From positions 1 through 25,405 of the forward strand of contig SKRP01000181.1 in the NCBI GenBank assembly GCA_007118445.1: a stretch of 25,405 bases of DNA, written 5' to 3'. Below are positions 15,588 through 22,215 of the stretch, piece after piece. This DNA is from Natronohydrobacter sp. (GTDB lineage: Bacteria > Pseudomonadota > Alphaproteobacteria > Rhodobacterales > Rhodobacteraceae). Both the position numbers and the translations under genes were made by a program. The notes under the pieces were generated by a model that saw only the letters and a list, made by a program, of their open reading frames with translations, was not told where the DNA came from and did no database searches. Positions within the stretch are counted from its first letter, which is position 1. Every line of letters starts with the position of its first letter.

Positions 15588-15840
15588 GCTGATACCAGCG
15601 ACCCTGGCTTTATTCCGGTTTGCGTCGCCTCTGCAGGCGATGCAGCGGACCATTTCGGTGTTTTCTGCGAAGATGCTCCAGACGTCGCAGAGTTGAGTTC
15701 CGTGGCGCAGGGCAGGAGCACCGCGAGCGTGATGTGATCCGGGACATGCAGCGCTCTGGCCGCGTGCCATCCGGCCCTGACGAATAACGGATTGTGTCTG
15801 CTCGGTGTCGGTGCGACAGATCCCCGCGAGACGGGCATTC
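15588..15840 (-). pseudogene. IS630-type transposase remnant
   Basis: Minus-strand pieces in shifting frames match the C-terminal part of IS630-family transposases. In one frame AGWHAARALHVPDHITL and then LPCATELN (15775-15692) resemble the family block D-x-AGWH...VPDNITLLPLPP..PELNP, which carries the second catalytic Asp region and leads to the third acidic residue. In another frame VWSIFAENTEMVR corresponds to the following ENIWQFMR region, so there is a frameshift near 15690. Upstream, NARLAGICRT (to 15840) resembles the RHLAEISRT helix in a different frame. The N-terminal half is absent. The left boundary is approximate. The assignment rests on remembered family motifs and was not aligned. 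Confidence 0.6.
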
Positions 15841-15848
15841 GACCAACC

Positions 15849-16171
15849 GATCCGGGTCTGACCCGTCGTCACCAGCTCCGGCGCGAAGCTGCTGGCGCGG
15901 TCCCGGGGGATCGCCATCGGCAATTCCGCGTCCTGAACCTTCAGAACCCTGACCAATCTGCCGTTGCGCCGGTCGGTTTGTGTCGGTTGGTTTGTGTCGG
16001 TGGCGCGCGCTCGCCCGCTTCATATCCCAGATACGCGGTCGCTTCGGCACCGAGCATCTGCTCCATCAGCTTGATCGTGGCTCTTTCATCCACCCGGCAA
16101 CGCCGAGCGGGTCTTCAGGGCGCTCTACGCTCTTCAAGCAACGTGTCCGGATTTTCTTTCGCGATGGTCAT
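15849..16171 (-). pseudogene. IS256 (mutator)-type transposase N-terminal remnant
   Basis: From an ATG at 16171 the minus strand reads MTIAKENPDTLLEE, hits a stop, then continues in frame with IKLMEQMLGAEATAYLGYEAGERAP, the conserved N-terminal helix of IS256-type transposases. After a frame change it reads VLKVQDAELPMAIPRDRASSFAPEL and ends GQTRI at 15849, matching the family block of the type ...PRDR.GSFEP.LV.KGQTRI. A 14-base tandem duplication (15975-16001) sits where the frame changes. Everything after GQTRI, including the DDE core, is missing and replaced by the IS630-type remnant. It is therefore a non-functional fragment. Confidence 0.7.
15975..16001. repeat. Short tandem duplication inside the IS256-type remnant
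   Basis: The 13-base string GGTTTGTGTCGGT occurs at 15975-15987 and again at 15989-16001, a 14-base period. It inserts extra bases in the transposase frame and falls at the point where the two readable pieces change frame. Confidence 0.85.
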
Positions 16172-16227
16172 TCATGCTTGCTTTCGGTGAAGCGCGGACC
16201 TGATATCAGTCATACACACAAGGCCGG

Positions 16228-16703
16228 TCACACTTTCTTCATCACCGTGATGTCGACTGACACTTTCTCAAGGCTCCTGTCATCCAAGGCCCCAGAGGCG
16301 CGCCCGGCTTCGATGGTCTCTGTGAGCAGCCATTCAACACCTTCCTCACCGATCCGATTGCGCCAGTGCCTCCGCGAGACCGTATCGATAGGCGCGCGAT
16401 GCGGCAGTAAGGAGGATCGCAAAATGATCCGGGCGATCACTTTCCAGAAGAACGGTGTCGCTGCAGAAGCGCTGGTAGCAGAGGTGTTCAACCCAGCCCG
16501 AGATCAGGCGCGAGAGCGTCGCCTGACTGGCTCCGAACGGAAACACCCTGCCCAGTCGCGATCGAAGATCTCCCAACTTACAATTGGATCTCCCAATCTA
16601 CAATTGCGGCCAGCTTCACCATCTCGTGACGCATGTCGACGATCGCGCCCAATCACACGCGAAACAGATCGGCTTGCTCCGACCGCTTTGATTTCGCCTT
16701 CAT
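16228..16703 (-). pseudogene. IS5-type transposase N-terminal remnant
   Basis: From an ATG at 16703 the minus strand reads MKAKSKRSEQADLFRV, a TGA, then LGAIVDMRHEMVKLAAIVDWE, the N-terminus of IS5-family transposases of the type found in alphaproteobacteria; the TGA replaces an Arg codon. A 20-base tandem duplication follows and shifts the frame. IFDRDWAGCF and GWVEHLCYQRFC are then read in other frames, with part of the normal helix region missing. The last piece reads HWRNRIGEEGVEWLLTETIEAG...VSVDITVMKKV and stops at 16228, just after the first catalytic Asp region (VDTTV in intact members). The rest of the DDE domain is gone, and IS256-type sequence follows within about 60 bases. Confidence 0.75.
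16567..16606. repeat. 20-base tandem duplication inside the IS5-type remnant
   Basis: Two adjacent 20-base units (16567-16586 and 16587-16606) begin GATCTCCCAA and end TACAATTG; they differ only at two neighbouring bases (CT versus TC). The duplication breaks the transposase frame right after the VDWE motif and brings in a TAA stop. Confidence 0.9.
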
Positions 16704-16757
16704 CGCCCATCTCGAAATGGCAAGGTTTCGGCTGGAAGCACGCGCAACCCTGCATTC

Positions 16758-16779
16758 AAAGGCAACCCAAAACGCCTTT
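16758..16779 (+). terminator. Intrinsic terminator candidate between IS remnants and the phosphatase gene
   Basis: AAAGGC (16758-16763) pairs with GCCTTT (16774-16779) and is followed on the plus strand by TTATT, a U-rich tail. On the minus strand it lies about 70 bases after the phosphatase stop, so it may act in both directions. The stem is only six pairs with a 10-base loop. Confidence 0.4.
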
Positions 16780-16847
16780 TTATTACCCGATATCAGCTTC
16801 TTATGCTCCAACAAGCGCAAGTTCAGTCAGATGCGCACCAATACCGC

Positions 16848-18557
16848 TCAAACCCTCCTTTCCTCCGAACCGATAGAAGCTCCGGCCCTGCCCGGATCCA
16901 CCTCAACCGCTGCATGGTGGTATTCCAGTAAGGCACCTGAAACATCGTCGTCAAACTCCTCCTTTCCTGCCCAGTTTGTGAGCTCCCATTTCAAAGCATC
17001 CAGCAATTCCGCGCCCTGAATTCTGGCCAATTTGACAAATGTCTCGCTCAAACCTTCCTGGCCGTATTCCTCTCCGCTCAGGCTGGTGCATTCCGTGATC
17101 CCGTCTGAATAGAGGAACAACCTGTCACCTGGCTGCAATCGCGCCTCGACAGTCATGTAATCGGCTTTGGGAATCAGTCCGATAGGCAACCCTCCTTCGC
17201 CGAGAAACTCAATCCGGCCATCCGCGCGTTGCAGGGCAGGATGCGGATGTCCGGCCTGCACCAACTGCACGCGACCCGAGTTGAGATCCAACTCGGCATA
17301 GGCGATGGTCAGATAAGTCTCGGTGTCGAACTCATCCAGCATCAGATCATTGATCCGACCGGCCACGACATGTGGCGGGCATGCGCGCATGTGGCCGGTA
17401 TCCGGGTCGGGGCGCAGGGCAATGTTCTGGGTGCGATCCCCGCCCGTGAACAGCCCCGCGATCCGCGCACCCAGCATTGCCGCAGCAACCCCGTGACCCG
17501 ATACATCGATCGAATAAATCCCGATCCGCGCCTCATCGATCACGAACGCCCCCACCATGTCGCCGCCCACATGACCCGAGGATTGCAGCAACAGCGACAA
17601 TCTGCTCCCATTGAAATCATGATCACGTTTGCGGATCAGGGATTGCTGAAGGCGCCGCGCTTCCATCAGGTCGCGGTCCAGCGCGTCATAGAGTTCCTGC
17701 AATTCATCCAGCGTCGCCCGCAATTCGCCATTCTGCCGCCGCGCAACCGCTTCCGCCTTGCGCGCTACCTCGCGGGCGGCATGCAGCTCCGTCACATCGA
17801 CACGCAGACTGACGCGACCGCCATCGGCTGTTTCGCGATCCACGATCTGCAAGACACGCCCATCAGCAAGTTTCTGACGTCGTCGTCTGCCGATAACGGG
17901 CACGTGCAATTGTTGTTGCAACCATTCCTCCTCGCGTCCAACTGCGGCAGCATACTGCCCGCGAGCAATCCCCTGGCGCAGGATATCCTCGTATTTCGCG
18001 CCTTCGACCATCGCTGATGCAGTAAGCGGGTACAGTTCGCGGTACCGGCTGTTGGCCAGAACCAGCCTGTTCTTGTCATCAAAATAGATGAAGCCATCAT
18101 CCAGCGCCTCGACAGCGGCAACCAGTTGGCTGCGGGCGCGGCGCAAATCACGCTGCACGGTCAACAATCGCTCACCCGCCGTGATCCGCGCGCGGAGCTC
18201 TGCCGGTGAAACCGGCTTCGACAGGAAATCATCTGCGCCGACATCAAGCCCCTCTGCCACTGCTTCCTTGTCGTTTTTCGCTGTCAGAAGGATGAAATAA
18301 CTGTACTGCTCTTGTGGCAATCTGCGGAACGCGTGGCAGAATTCCAGCCCGTCCATACCAGGCATCATCCAGTCCGACAGGATCAGATCAAAATGCCGGT
18401 TGCCACAGACTGCAAGCGCCTGCTGCCCGGATTCCGCCTCAAAGGTCTGGTAACCCCATTTCTGCAGATGGCGGGCGAACAGAAGCCGCTGCGCACGACT
18501 GTCATCCACGATCAGCGCAGTCTTGAGCACCAGAGGTTCAGATATCGGATCTGCCAT
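16848..18557 (-). CDS. Response regulator with PAS and PP2C (SpoIIE-type) phosphatase domains
   Basis: A 569-residue protein with three domains. A receiver domain (about 12-128) has the phospho-acceptor Asp62 (LSDWMMPGMDG) and Lys114 (SKP). A PAS-like region (about 148-258, DDGFIYFDDKNRLVLANSRYRELYP) is followed by a coiled-coil stretch (about 260-310). The C-terminal SpoIIE/PP2C phosphatase (about 315-548) keeps its metal-binding acids: GGDM (331-334), IDVSGHG (Asp351), YSDGITE (Asp485) and FDDDVSG (536-541). Proteins of this layout (RsbU/HsbR type) dephosphorylate anti-sigma-factor antagonists in partner switching. No such antagonist is next to it, so its target is unknown. The ATG at 18557 is chosen; an upstream in-frame start would add 25 residues. 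A stand-alone Hpt gene diverges from it. Confidence 0.9.
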   Translation of the reverse strand: MADPISEPLVLKTALIVDDSRAQRLLFARHLQKWGYQTFEAESGQQALAVCGNRHFDLILSDWMMPGMDGLEFCHAFRRLPQEQYSYFILLTAKNDKEAVAEGLDVGADDFLSKPVSPAELRARITAGERLLTVQRDLRRARSQLVAAVEALDDGFIYFDDKNRLVLANSRYRELYPLTASAMVEGAKYEDILRQGIARGQYAAAVGREEEWLQQQLHVPVIGRRRRQKLADGRVLQIVDRETADGGRVSLRVDVTELHAAREVARKAEAVARRQNGELRATLDELQELYDALDRDLMEARRLQQSLIRKRDHDFNGSRLSLLLQSSGHVGGDMVGAFVIDEARIGIYSIDVSGHGVAAAMLGARIAGLFTGGDRTQNIALRPDPDTGHMRACPPHVVAGRINDLMLDEFDTETYLTIAYAELDLNSGRVQLVQAGHPHPALQRADGRIEFLGEGGLPIGLIPKADYMTVEARLQPGDRLFLYSDGITECTSLSGEEYGQEGLSETFVKLARIQGAELLDALKWELTNWAGKEEFDDDVSGALLEYHHAAVEVDPGRAGASIGSEERRV

Positions 18558-18612
18558 TCTCACTTGCACAAAAGCTTTCCTGTTATGTATTCCGGGACTC
18601 GCCAAGCACCGC

Positions 18613-18629
18613 CCTGCATGTATTGCAGG
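18613..18629. promoter_or_regulatory. Palindrome in the leader of the phosphatase gene
   Basis: CCTGCA-TGTAT-TGCAGG is a perfect 6-bp inverted repeat with a 5-base spacer, about 55-72 bases before the phosphatase ATG (minus strand). It could be an operator or an mRNA hairpin in the leader. Confidence 0.35.
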
Positions 18630-18690
18630 CACCCATTAACTTCAGATGAATCGCTAAAATGCGAATGTTTTTTCTTCGCGACAGTAAGGC

Positions 18691-18718
18691 TTGATTAGCA
18701 ACCGGCGGATCATAAGCT
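18691..18718 (+). promoter_or_regulatory. Possible promoter of the Hpt gene
   Basis: TTGATT (18691-18696) and TAAGCT (18713-18718) with a 16-base spacer resemble a housekeeping -35/-10 pair and end 25 bases before the Hpt ATG. The surrounding 110-base divergent gap is the most AT-rich part of this area. The -10 match is only moderate. Confidence 0.35.
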
Positions 18719-18743
18719 TGGCAGGCGGAACACGGAATGCAGC

Positions 18744-19079
18744 ATGATAAACTGGGCACGAATTGACGAATTATACGAAGATTTTGGCGCGGATGGCTTT
18801 ACCGACATTGCCGAGGTCTTTGTCGCTGAGGTCGCTGAATCGCTGGATAGACTATCGGCCGCACAGGACCCAGAAAGCCTGCGCGCAGAGTTCCATTTCC
18901 TGAAAGGTGCGGCCCTCAATCTCGGCTTTGACGATATGTCACGACTTTGCGCCGAAGCCGAAGAGCGCGCGGCACGGAACCAGTCCTGCACCACACAGAA
19001 AGCGCAGATCCTGGAGCAGATGCCTGCGACCTGCGAGGTTTTCCTGAAGCAATGGCCCGCCCGGCTTGCAGATTCCTAA
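18744..19079 (+). CDS. Stand-alone Hpt (histidine phosphotransfer) domain protein
   Basis: A 111-residue protein consisting of one helical Hpt domain. The phospho-accepting histidine is His51 in AEFHFLKGAALNLGF, which matches the HxLKGxA core of the family; flanking helices (DELYEDFGADGFTDIAEVFVAEV and SRLCAEAEERA) complete the four-helix bundle. It has no kinase or receiver domain, so it should shuttle phosphate between a kinase receiver and a response regulator. Its gene diverges from that of the REC-PAS-PP2C protein, whose receiver is the obvious candidate partner, either as phosphate donor, acceptor or sink; this is inference from position. Its stop is 24 bases from the ilvA stop, so the two genes converge tightly. 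Confidence 0.88.
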   Translation: MINWARIDELYEDFGADGFTDIAEVFVAEVAESLDRLSAAQDPESLRAEFHFLKGAALNLGFDDMSRLCAEAEERAARNQSCTTQKAQILEQMPATCEVFLKQWPARLADS

Positions 19080-19103
19080 TCCATGTCAATTTTCAGGGTC
19101 AGA

Positions 19104-20351
19104 TCAGATCACAAAACCTGCAATCACCTCGTCATCGGTAATGTCGGTGAAGGTGAATCCTGCGGCAACCATCCGGGCAAACAGCGTGTCGAAATTCTCG
19201 GGTCGTGCCGTCTCGATCCCGATCAGTACAGTGCCGAAATTCCGCGCAGTTTTCTTGAGATACTCGAAACGCGCGATATCGTCCTCCGGCCCAAGGACGG
19301 CAAGGAAATCCCGCAAGGCACCGGGGCGCTGTGGCAGCCGGAGCATGAGATATTTCTTGGTCCCGGAAAACCGCATGGCACGTTCCTTGACCTCGGGCAG
19401 GCGCTCGAAATCGAAATTGCCGCCCGAGGTCAGACAGACCACGGTCTTCCCCGCGATCTGCGAGCGCAGGATCGGCAACACATCGACCGACAGGGCACCG
19501 GCCGGCTCCAGAACGATCCCTTCGACATTCAACATCTCCAGCATGGTCACGCAGATGCGGTTTTCCGGCGCAACAAGGACTTGCACAGGGTCGATATGGC
19601 GCAATTGCGCAAAAGTCTGGGCACCGATCCGCGCTACCGAGGCCCCGTCCACAAAACTGTCAAGTATCTCCAGCGTCACTGGCGCGCCCGCCTCCAGCGC
19701 CGCGCGCAGGCTCGCGCCGCCCAGCGGTTCCACATAGCGCAACTCCACTTCTGCCCCGGTTTCGCGCAGATAGCGCGTCACCCCGGCCCCGAGCCCGCCA
19801 CCGCCCACAGGCAAAACCACCATATCCGGCGCCCGCCCCAATTGCGCCAACAATTCCACGGCAATGCTGGCCTGACCCTCGATCACATCAGAATCGTCGA
19901 AGGGCGAAAGGAAATGCGCCCCCTCCTGCGCGCAAAATTCCTGCGCGGCCTGCAGCGACTTGTCGAAGAAATCCCCGACCAGCCGGATTTCGACCTGATC
20001 GCCTCCGAAGACCCGCGTTTTCATGATCTTCTGCTGCGGCGTGGTCACCGGCATGAAGATCGTCCCGCGCACCCCGAAATGCCGACATGCAAAGGCCACG
20101 CCCTGCGCATGATTGCCCGCGCTGGCACAGACAAAGGCGCGGCAATCCGGCTGGCGCGCCAGATGCTTGCGCATCGCGGTAAAGGCACCGCGGATCTTGT
20201 AGCTGCGCACCGGGCTCAGATCCTCGCGTTTCAACCAGATATCCGCGCCAAACCGCCCTGAGAGATGGGCATTGTGCAAAAGCGGTGTGGGCGAAAACAG
20301 GGTGCGCAGCGCCGCCTCCGCCGCCTGTGCTTCATGCGCAAAGGTGCTCAT
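19104..20351 (-). CDS. ilvA: Threonine ammonia-lyase (threonine dehydratase)
   Basis: A 415-residue PLP enzyme that converts L-threonine to 2-oxobutanoate and ammonia, the first step from threonine to isoleucine. The PLP lysine is Lys52 (SYKIRGA), the cofactor phosphate loop is GGGGLG (183-188), and SAGNHAQGVA (78-87) is the substrate loop. A C-terminal ACT-like regulatory region (about 330-415, KKYLMLRLPQRPGALRDFL) is present in one copy, so isoleucine feedback is possible; the length fits this single-ACT biosynthetic type and not the two-ACT form of E. coli (about 514 residues). The ATG at 20351 overlaps the stop of the thioesterase gene (ATGA), so the two are coupled. Confidence 0.93.
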   Translation of the reverse strand: MSTFAHEAQAAEAALRTLFSPTPLLHNAHLSGRFGADIWLKREDLSPVRSYKIRGAFTAMRKHLARQPDCRAFVCASAGNHAQGVAFACRHFGVRGTIFMPVTTPQQKIMKTRVFGGDQVEIRLVGDFFDKSLQAAQEFCAQEGAHFLSPFDDSDVIEGQASIAVELLAQLGRAPDMVVLPVGGGGLGAGVTRYLRETGAEVELRYVEPLGGASLRAALEAGAPVTLEILDSFVDGASVARIGAQTFAQLRHIDPVQVLVAPENRICVTMLEMLNVEGIVLEPAGALSVDVLPILRSQIAGKTVVCLTSGGNFDFERLPEVKERAMRFSGTKKYLMLRLPQRPGALRDFLAVLGPEDDIARFEYLKKTARNFGTVLIGIETARPENFDTLFARMVAAGFTFTDITDDEVIAGFVI

Positions 20352-20770
20352 GTGCGCAGCCAGACATCCAGTCGCTCGCGGATCGCCGACGGGATCGGTG
20401 CTGCGCGGCGCGTGACGGGATCAAACATCACCTCGACCACATGACAGGTCGCATGAAGCGCGCCGCTTTCGGCATGATGCATCTGCAATTCCAGCGTGCA
20501 GCTTTTCGTGCCGATCCGTGCCACATGGCCGCTGATCACGATCAGATCGCCTGCCCGCAACTCTTTCACGAAACGGGTGCGCGCCTCGGCCGTGACCATA
20601 TGCAGCCCATGCTCCGCCTGCATCATCGCATAGCCCAGCCCCATACATGCCCAGACATGATAGACTGCATCATCGAAAAACGGCGCGTAATGGCGGACAT
20701 TCATATGCCCGAAATGATCCAGATGCCATGGATGAATCACCCCGCGCCCCAGCTCCAGTGTCTCCTGCAT
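20348..20770 (-). CDS. Acyl-CoA thioesterase-like hotdog protein (4HBT family)
   Basis: A 140-residue single hotdog domain. The 4-hydroxybenzoyl-CoA thioesterase signature is seen in HLDHFGHMNVRHYAPFFDDA (residues 16-35), with the catalytic-type Asp18 followed by HFGHMN. The second half has the usual hotdog strands (ARTRFVKELRAGDLIVISGHVARIGTKSCTLELQM). It is likely to hydrolyse an acyl-CoA; the acyl group is unknown. The frame stays open far upstream across argG on the other strand, but AGGAGGACCGCG before the ATG at 20770 fixes the start. It is coupled to ilvA downstream. A role linked to amino-acid breakdown is possible but not shown. Confidence 0.85.
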   Translation of the reverse strand: MQETLELGRGVIHPWHLDHFGHMNVRHYAPFFDDAVYHVWACMGLGYAMMQAEHGLHMVTAEARTRFVKELRAGDLIVISGHVARIGTKSCTLELQMHHAESGALHATCHVVEVMFDPVTRRAAPIPSAIRERLDVWLRT

Positions 20771-20834
20771 CGCGGTCCTCCTGATTGTGATCCAGCCATA
20801 GCATATCTGCGCGCCACGCAAAGCCCCACGGCCC

Positions 20835-20863
20835 TTGCAGCACGCCCGCCAACACAATAGACG
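20835..20863 (+). promoter_or_regulatory. Possible argG promoter
   Basis: TTGCAG (20835-20840) and TAGACG (20858-20863) are 17 bases apart, about 37 bases before the argG ATG. The -35 box is good and the -10 box weak. No ARG-box-like operator was recognised nearby. Confidence 0.25.
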
Positions 20864-20899
20864 AGAGCGCAAGAGAGCCAACCCATCACCGGAGCCCCC

Positions 20900-22138
20900 A
20901 TGTCCGCCCCAATCCGCGCCCCCAAGAAAGTCGTGCTTGCCTATTCCGGCGGGCTTGACACCTCGATCATCCTCAAATGGCTGAAAACCGAATATGCTTG
21001 CGAGGTCGTCACCTTCACCGCCGATCTGGGCCAGGGCGAGGAACTGGACCCGGCGCGCGAAAAGGCGCTGATGCTGGGGATCCCGGAAGAAAATATCTTC
21101 ATCGAGGATCTGCGCGAGGAATTCGTGCGCGATTTCGTGTTTCCGATGTTCCGCGCCAATGCGGTCTATGAAGGGCTCTACCTGCTCGGCACCTCGATCG
21201 CGCGCCCGCTGATTTCCAAGCGCCTGGTCGAGATTGCCCAAGCGACCGGCGCGGATGCTGTGGCGCATGGTGCCACCGGAAAGGGCAATGATCAGGTCCG
21301 GTTCGAGCTGTCGGCCTATGCGCTCAACCCTGAAATCAAGGTCATCGCCCCCTGGCGCGAATGGGATCTGAGCTCGCGCACCAAGCTTCTGGAATTCGCC
21401 GAGGCGCACCAGATCCCCATCGCCAAGGACAAGCGCGGCGAGGCGCCCTTCTCGGTCGATGCGAACCTGCTGCACACCTCTTCCGAGGGCAAGGTGCTCG
21501 AAGACCCTGCTGATGACGCGCCCGACTACGTGTTCCAGCGCACGGTCCATCCCGAAGACGCGCCCGATCAGCCCGAAGTGATCGAGATCAGCTTCGAGCA
21601 GGGCGATGCCGTGGCCATCAATGGCGTGGTGATGACCCCGGCCACGATCCTGACCGTGCTGAATGATTACGGGCGCAAACACGGAATCGGACGGCTGGAT
21701 TTCGTGGAAAACCGCTTCGTCGGCATGAAATCGCGCGGCATCTATGAAACTCCGGGCGGCACGATCCTGCTCGAGGCGCATCGCGGCATCGAGCAGATCA
21801 CGCTCGATAGCGGCGCGGGCCATCTGAAGGACAGCCTCATGCCGCGCTATGCCGAACTCATCTATAACGGCTTCTGGTTCTCGCCGGAACGCGAAATGCT
21901 GCAGGCGCTGATCGACAAGAGCCAGGAACATGTCACCGGCACTGTGCGGCTGAAACTCTACAAGGGCCATGTGCGCACCACCGGCCGCTGGTCCGATCAC
22001 AGCCTCTACTCGGAAGCCCATGTCACTTTCGAGGAAGATGCCGGTGCTTACGACCAGAAAGACGCCGCAGGCTTCATCCAGCTCAACGCGCTGCGGCTGA
22101 AACTGCTCGCCGCCCGCAACCGCCGGGTCAAGGGCTAA
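20900..22138 (+). CDS. argG: Argininosuccinate synthase
   Basis: A 412-residue enzyme that joins citrulline and aspartate with ATP to make argininosuccinate, the penultimate step of arginine synthesis. The ATP pyrophosphatase loop AYSGGLDTS (residues 14-22) is intact, and so are later family blocks such as TGKGNDQVRFE, APWREWDL and EGKVLEDP. Length is normal for the bacterial short type. The ATG at 20900 has GGAG six bases upstream. It diverges from the thioesterase-ilvA pair, with 129 bases between, and lies 77 bases before gpmI on the same strand; a repeat-like motif fills that gap. Confidence 0.96.
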   Translation: MSAPIRAPKKVVLAYSGGLDTSIILKWLKTEYACEVVTFTADLGQGEELDPAREKALMLGIPEENIFIEDLREEFVRDFVFPMFRANAVYEGLYLLGTSIARPLISKRLVEIAQATGADAVAHGATGKGNDQVRFELSAYALNPEIKVIAPWREWDLSSRTKLLEFAEAHQIPIAKDKRGEAPFSVDANLLHTSSEGKVLEDPADDAPDYVFQRTVHPEDAPDQPEVIEISFEQGDAVAINGVVMTPATILTVLNDYGRKHGIGRLDFVENRFVGMKSRGIYETPGGTILLEAHRGIEQITLDSGAGHLKDSLMPRYAELIYNGFWFSPEREMLQALIDKSQEHVTGTVRLKLYKGHVRTTGRWSDHSLYSEAHVTFEEDAGAYDQKDAAGFIQLNALRLKLLAARNRRVKG

Positions 22139-22142
22139 GCTG

Positions 22143-22175
22143 TTTCATCTTGCCCCAAATACTCCCGCCGGAGGC
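22143..22175 (-). repeat. Intergenic motif of the CTCCGGCGGGAGTATTTGG kind
   Basis: On the minus strand this stretch reads CCTCCGGCGGGAGTATTTGG followed by GGCAAGATGAAA, with a small CTCC/GGAG inverted repeat (22162-22165 and 22170-22173). I recall closely similar strings as frequent intergenic elements in Rhodobacterales genomes; that is recall and was not checked. No function is assigned. Confidence 0.5.
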
Positions 22176-22215
22176 GCACCCCGCCCCCGGCACCCCGCCA
22201 GAGAAAGGGCCCGCC

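Noticed and set aside
15792..16876. Overlapping plus-strand frames (15792-16190 and 15980-16876)
   Set aside because: They run antisense to three recognisable transposase remnants and contain no known domain.
20771..22021. Upstream extension of the thioesterase frame across argG
   Set aside because: The extension is antisense to argG, and the ATG at 20770 has a strong ribosome binding site and the correct family N-terminus.
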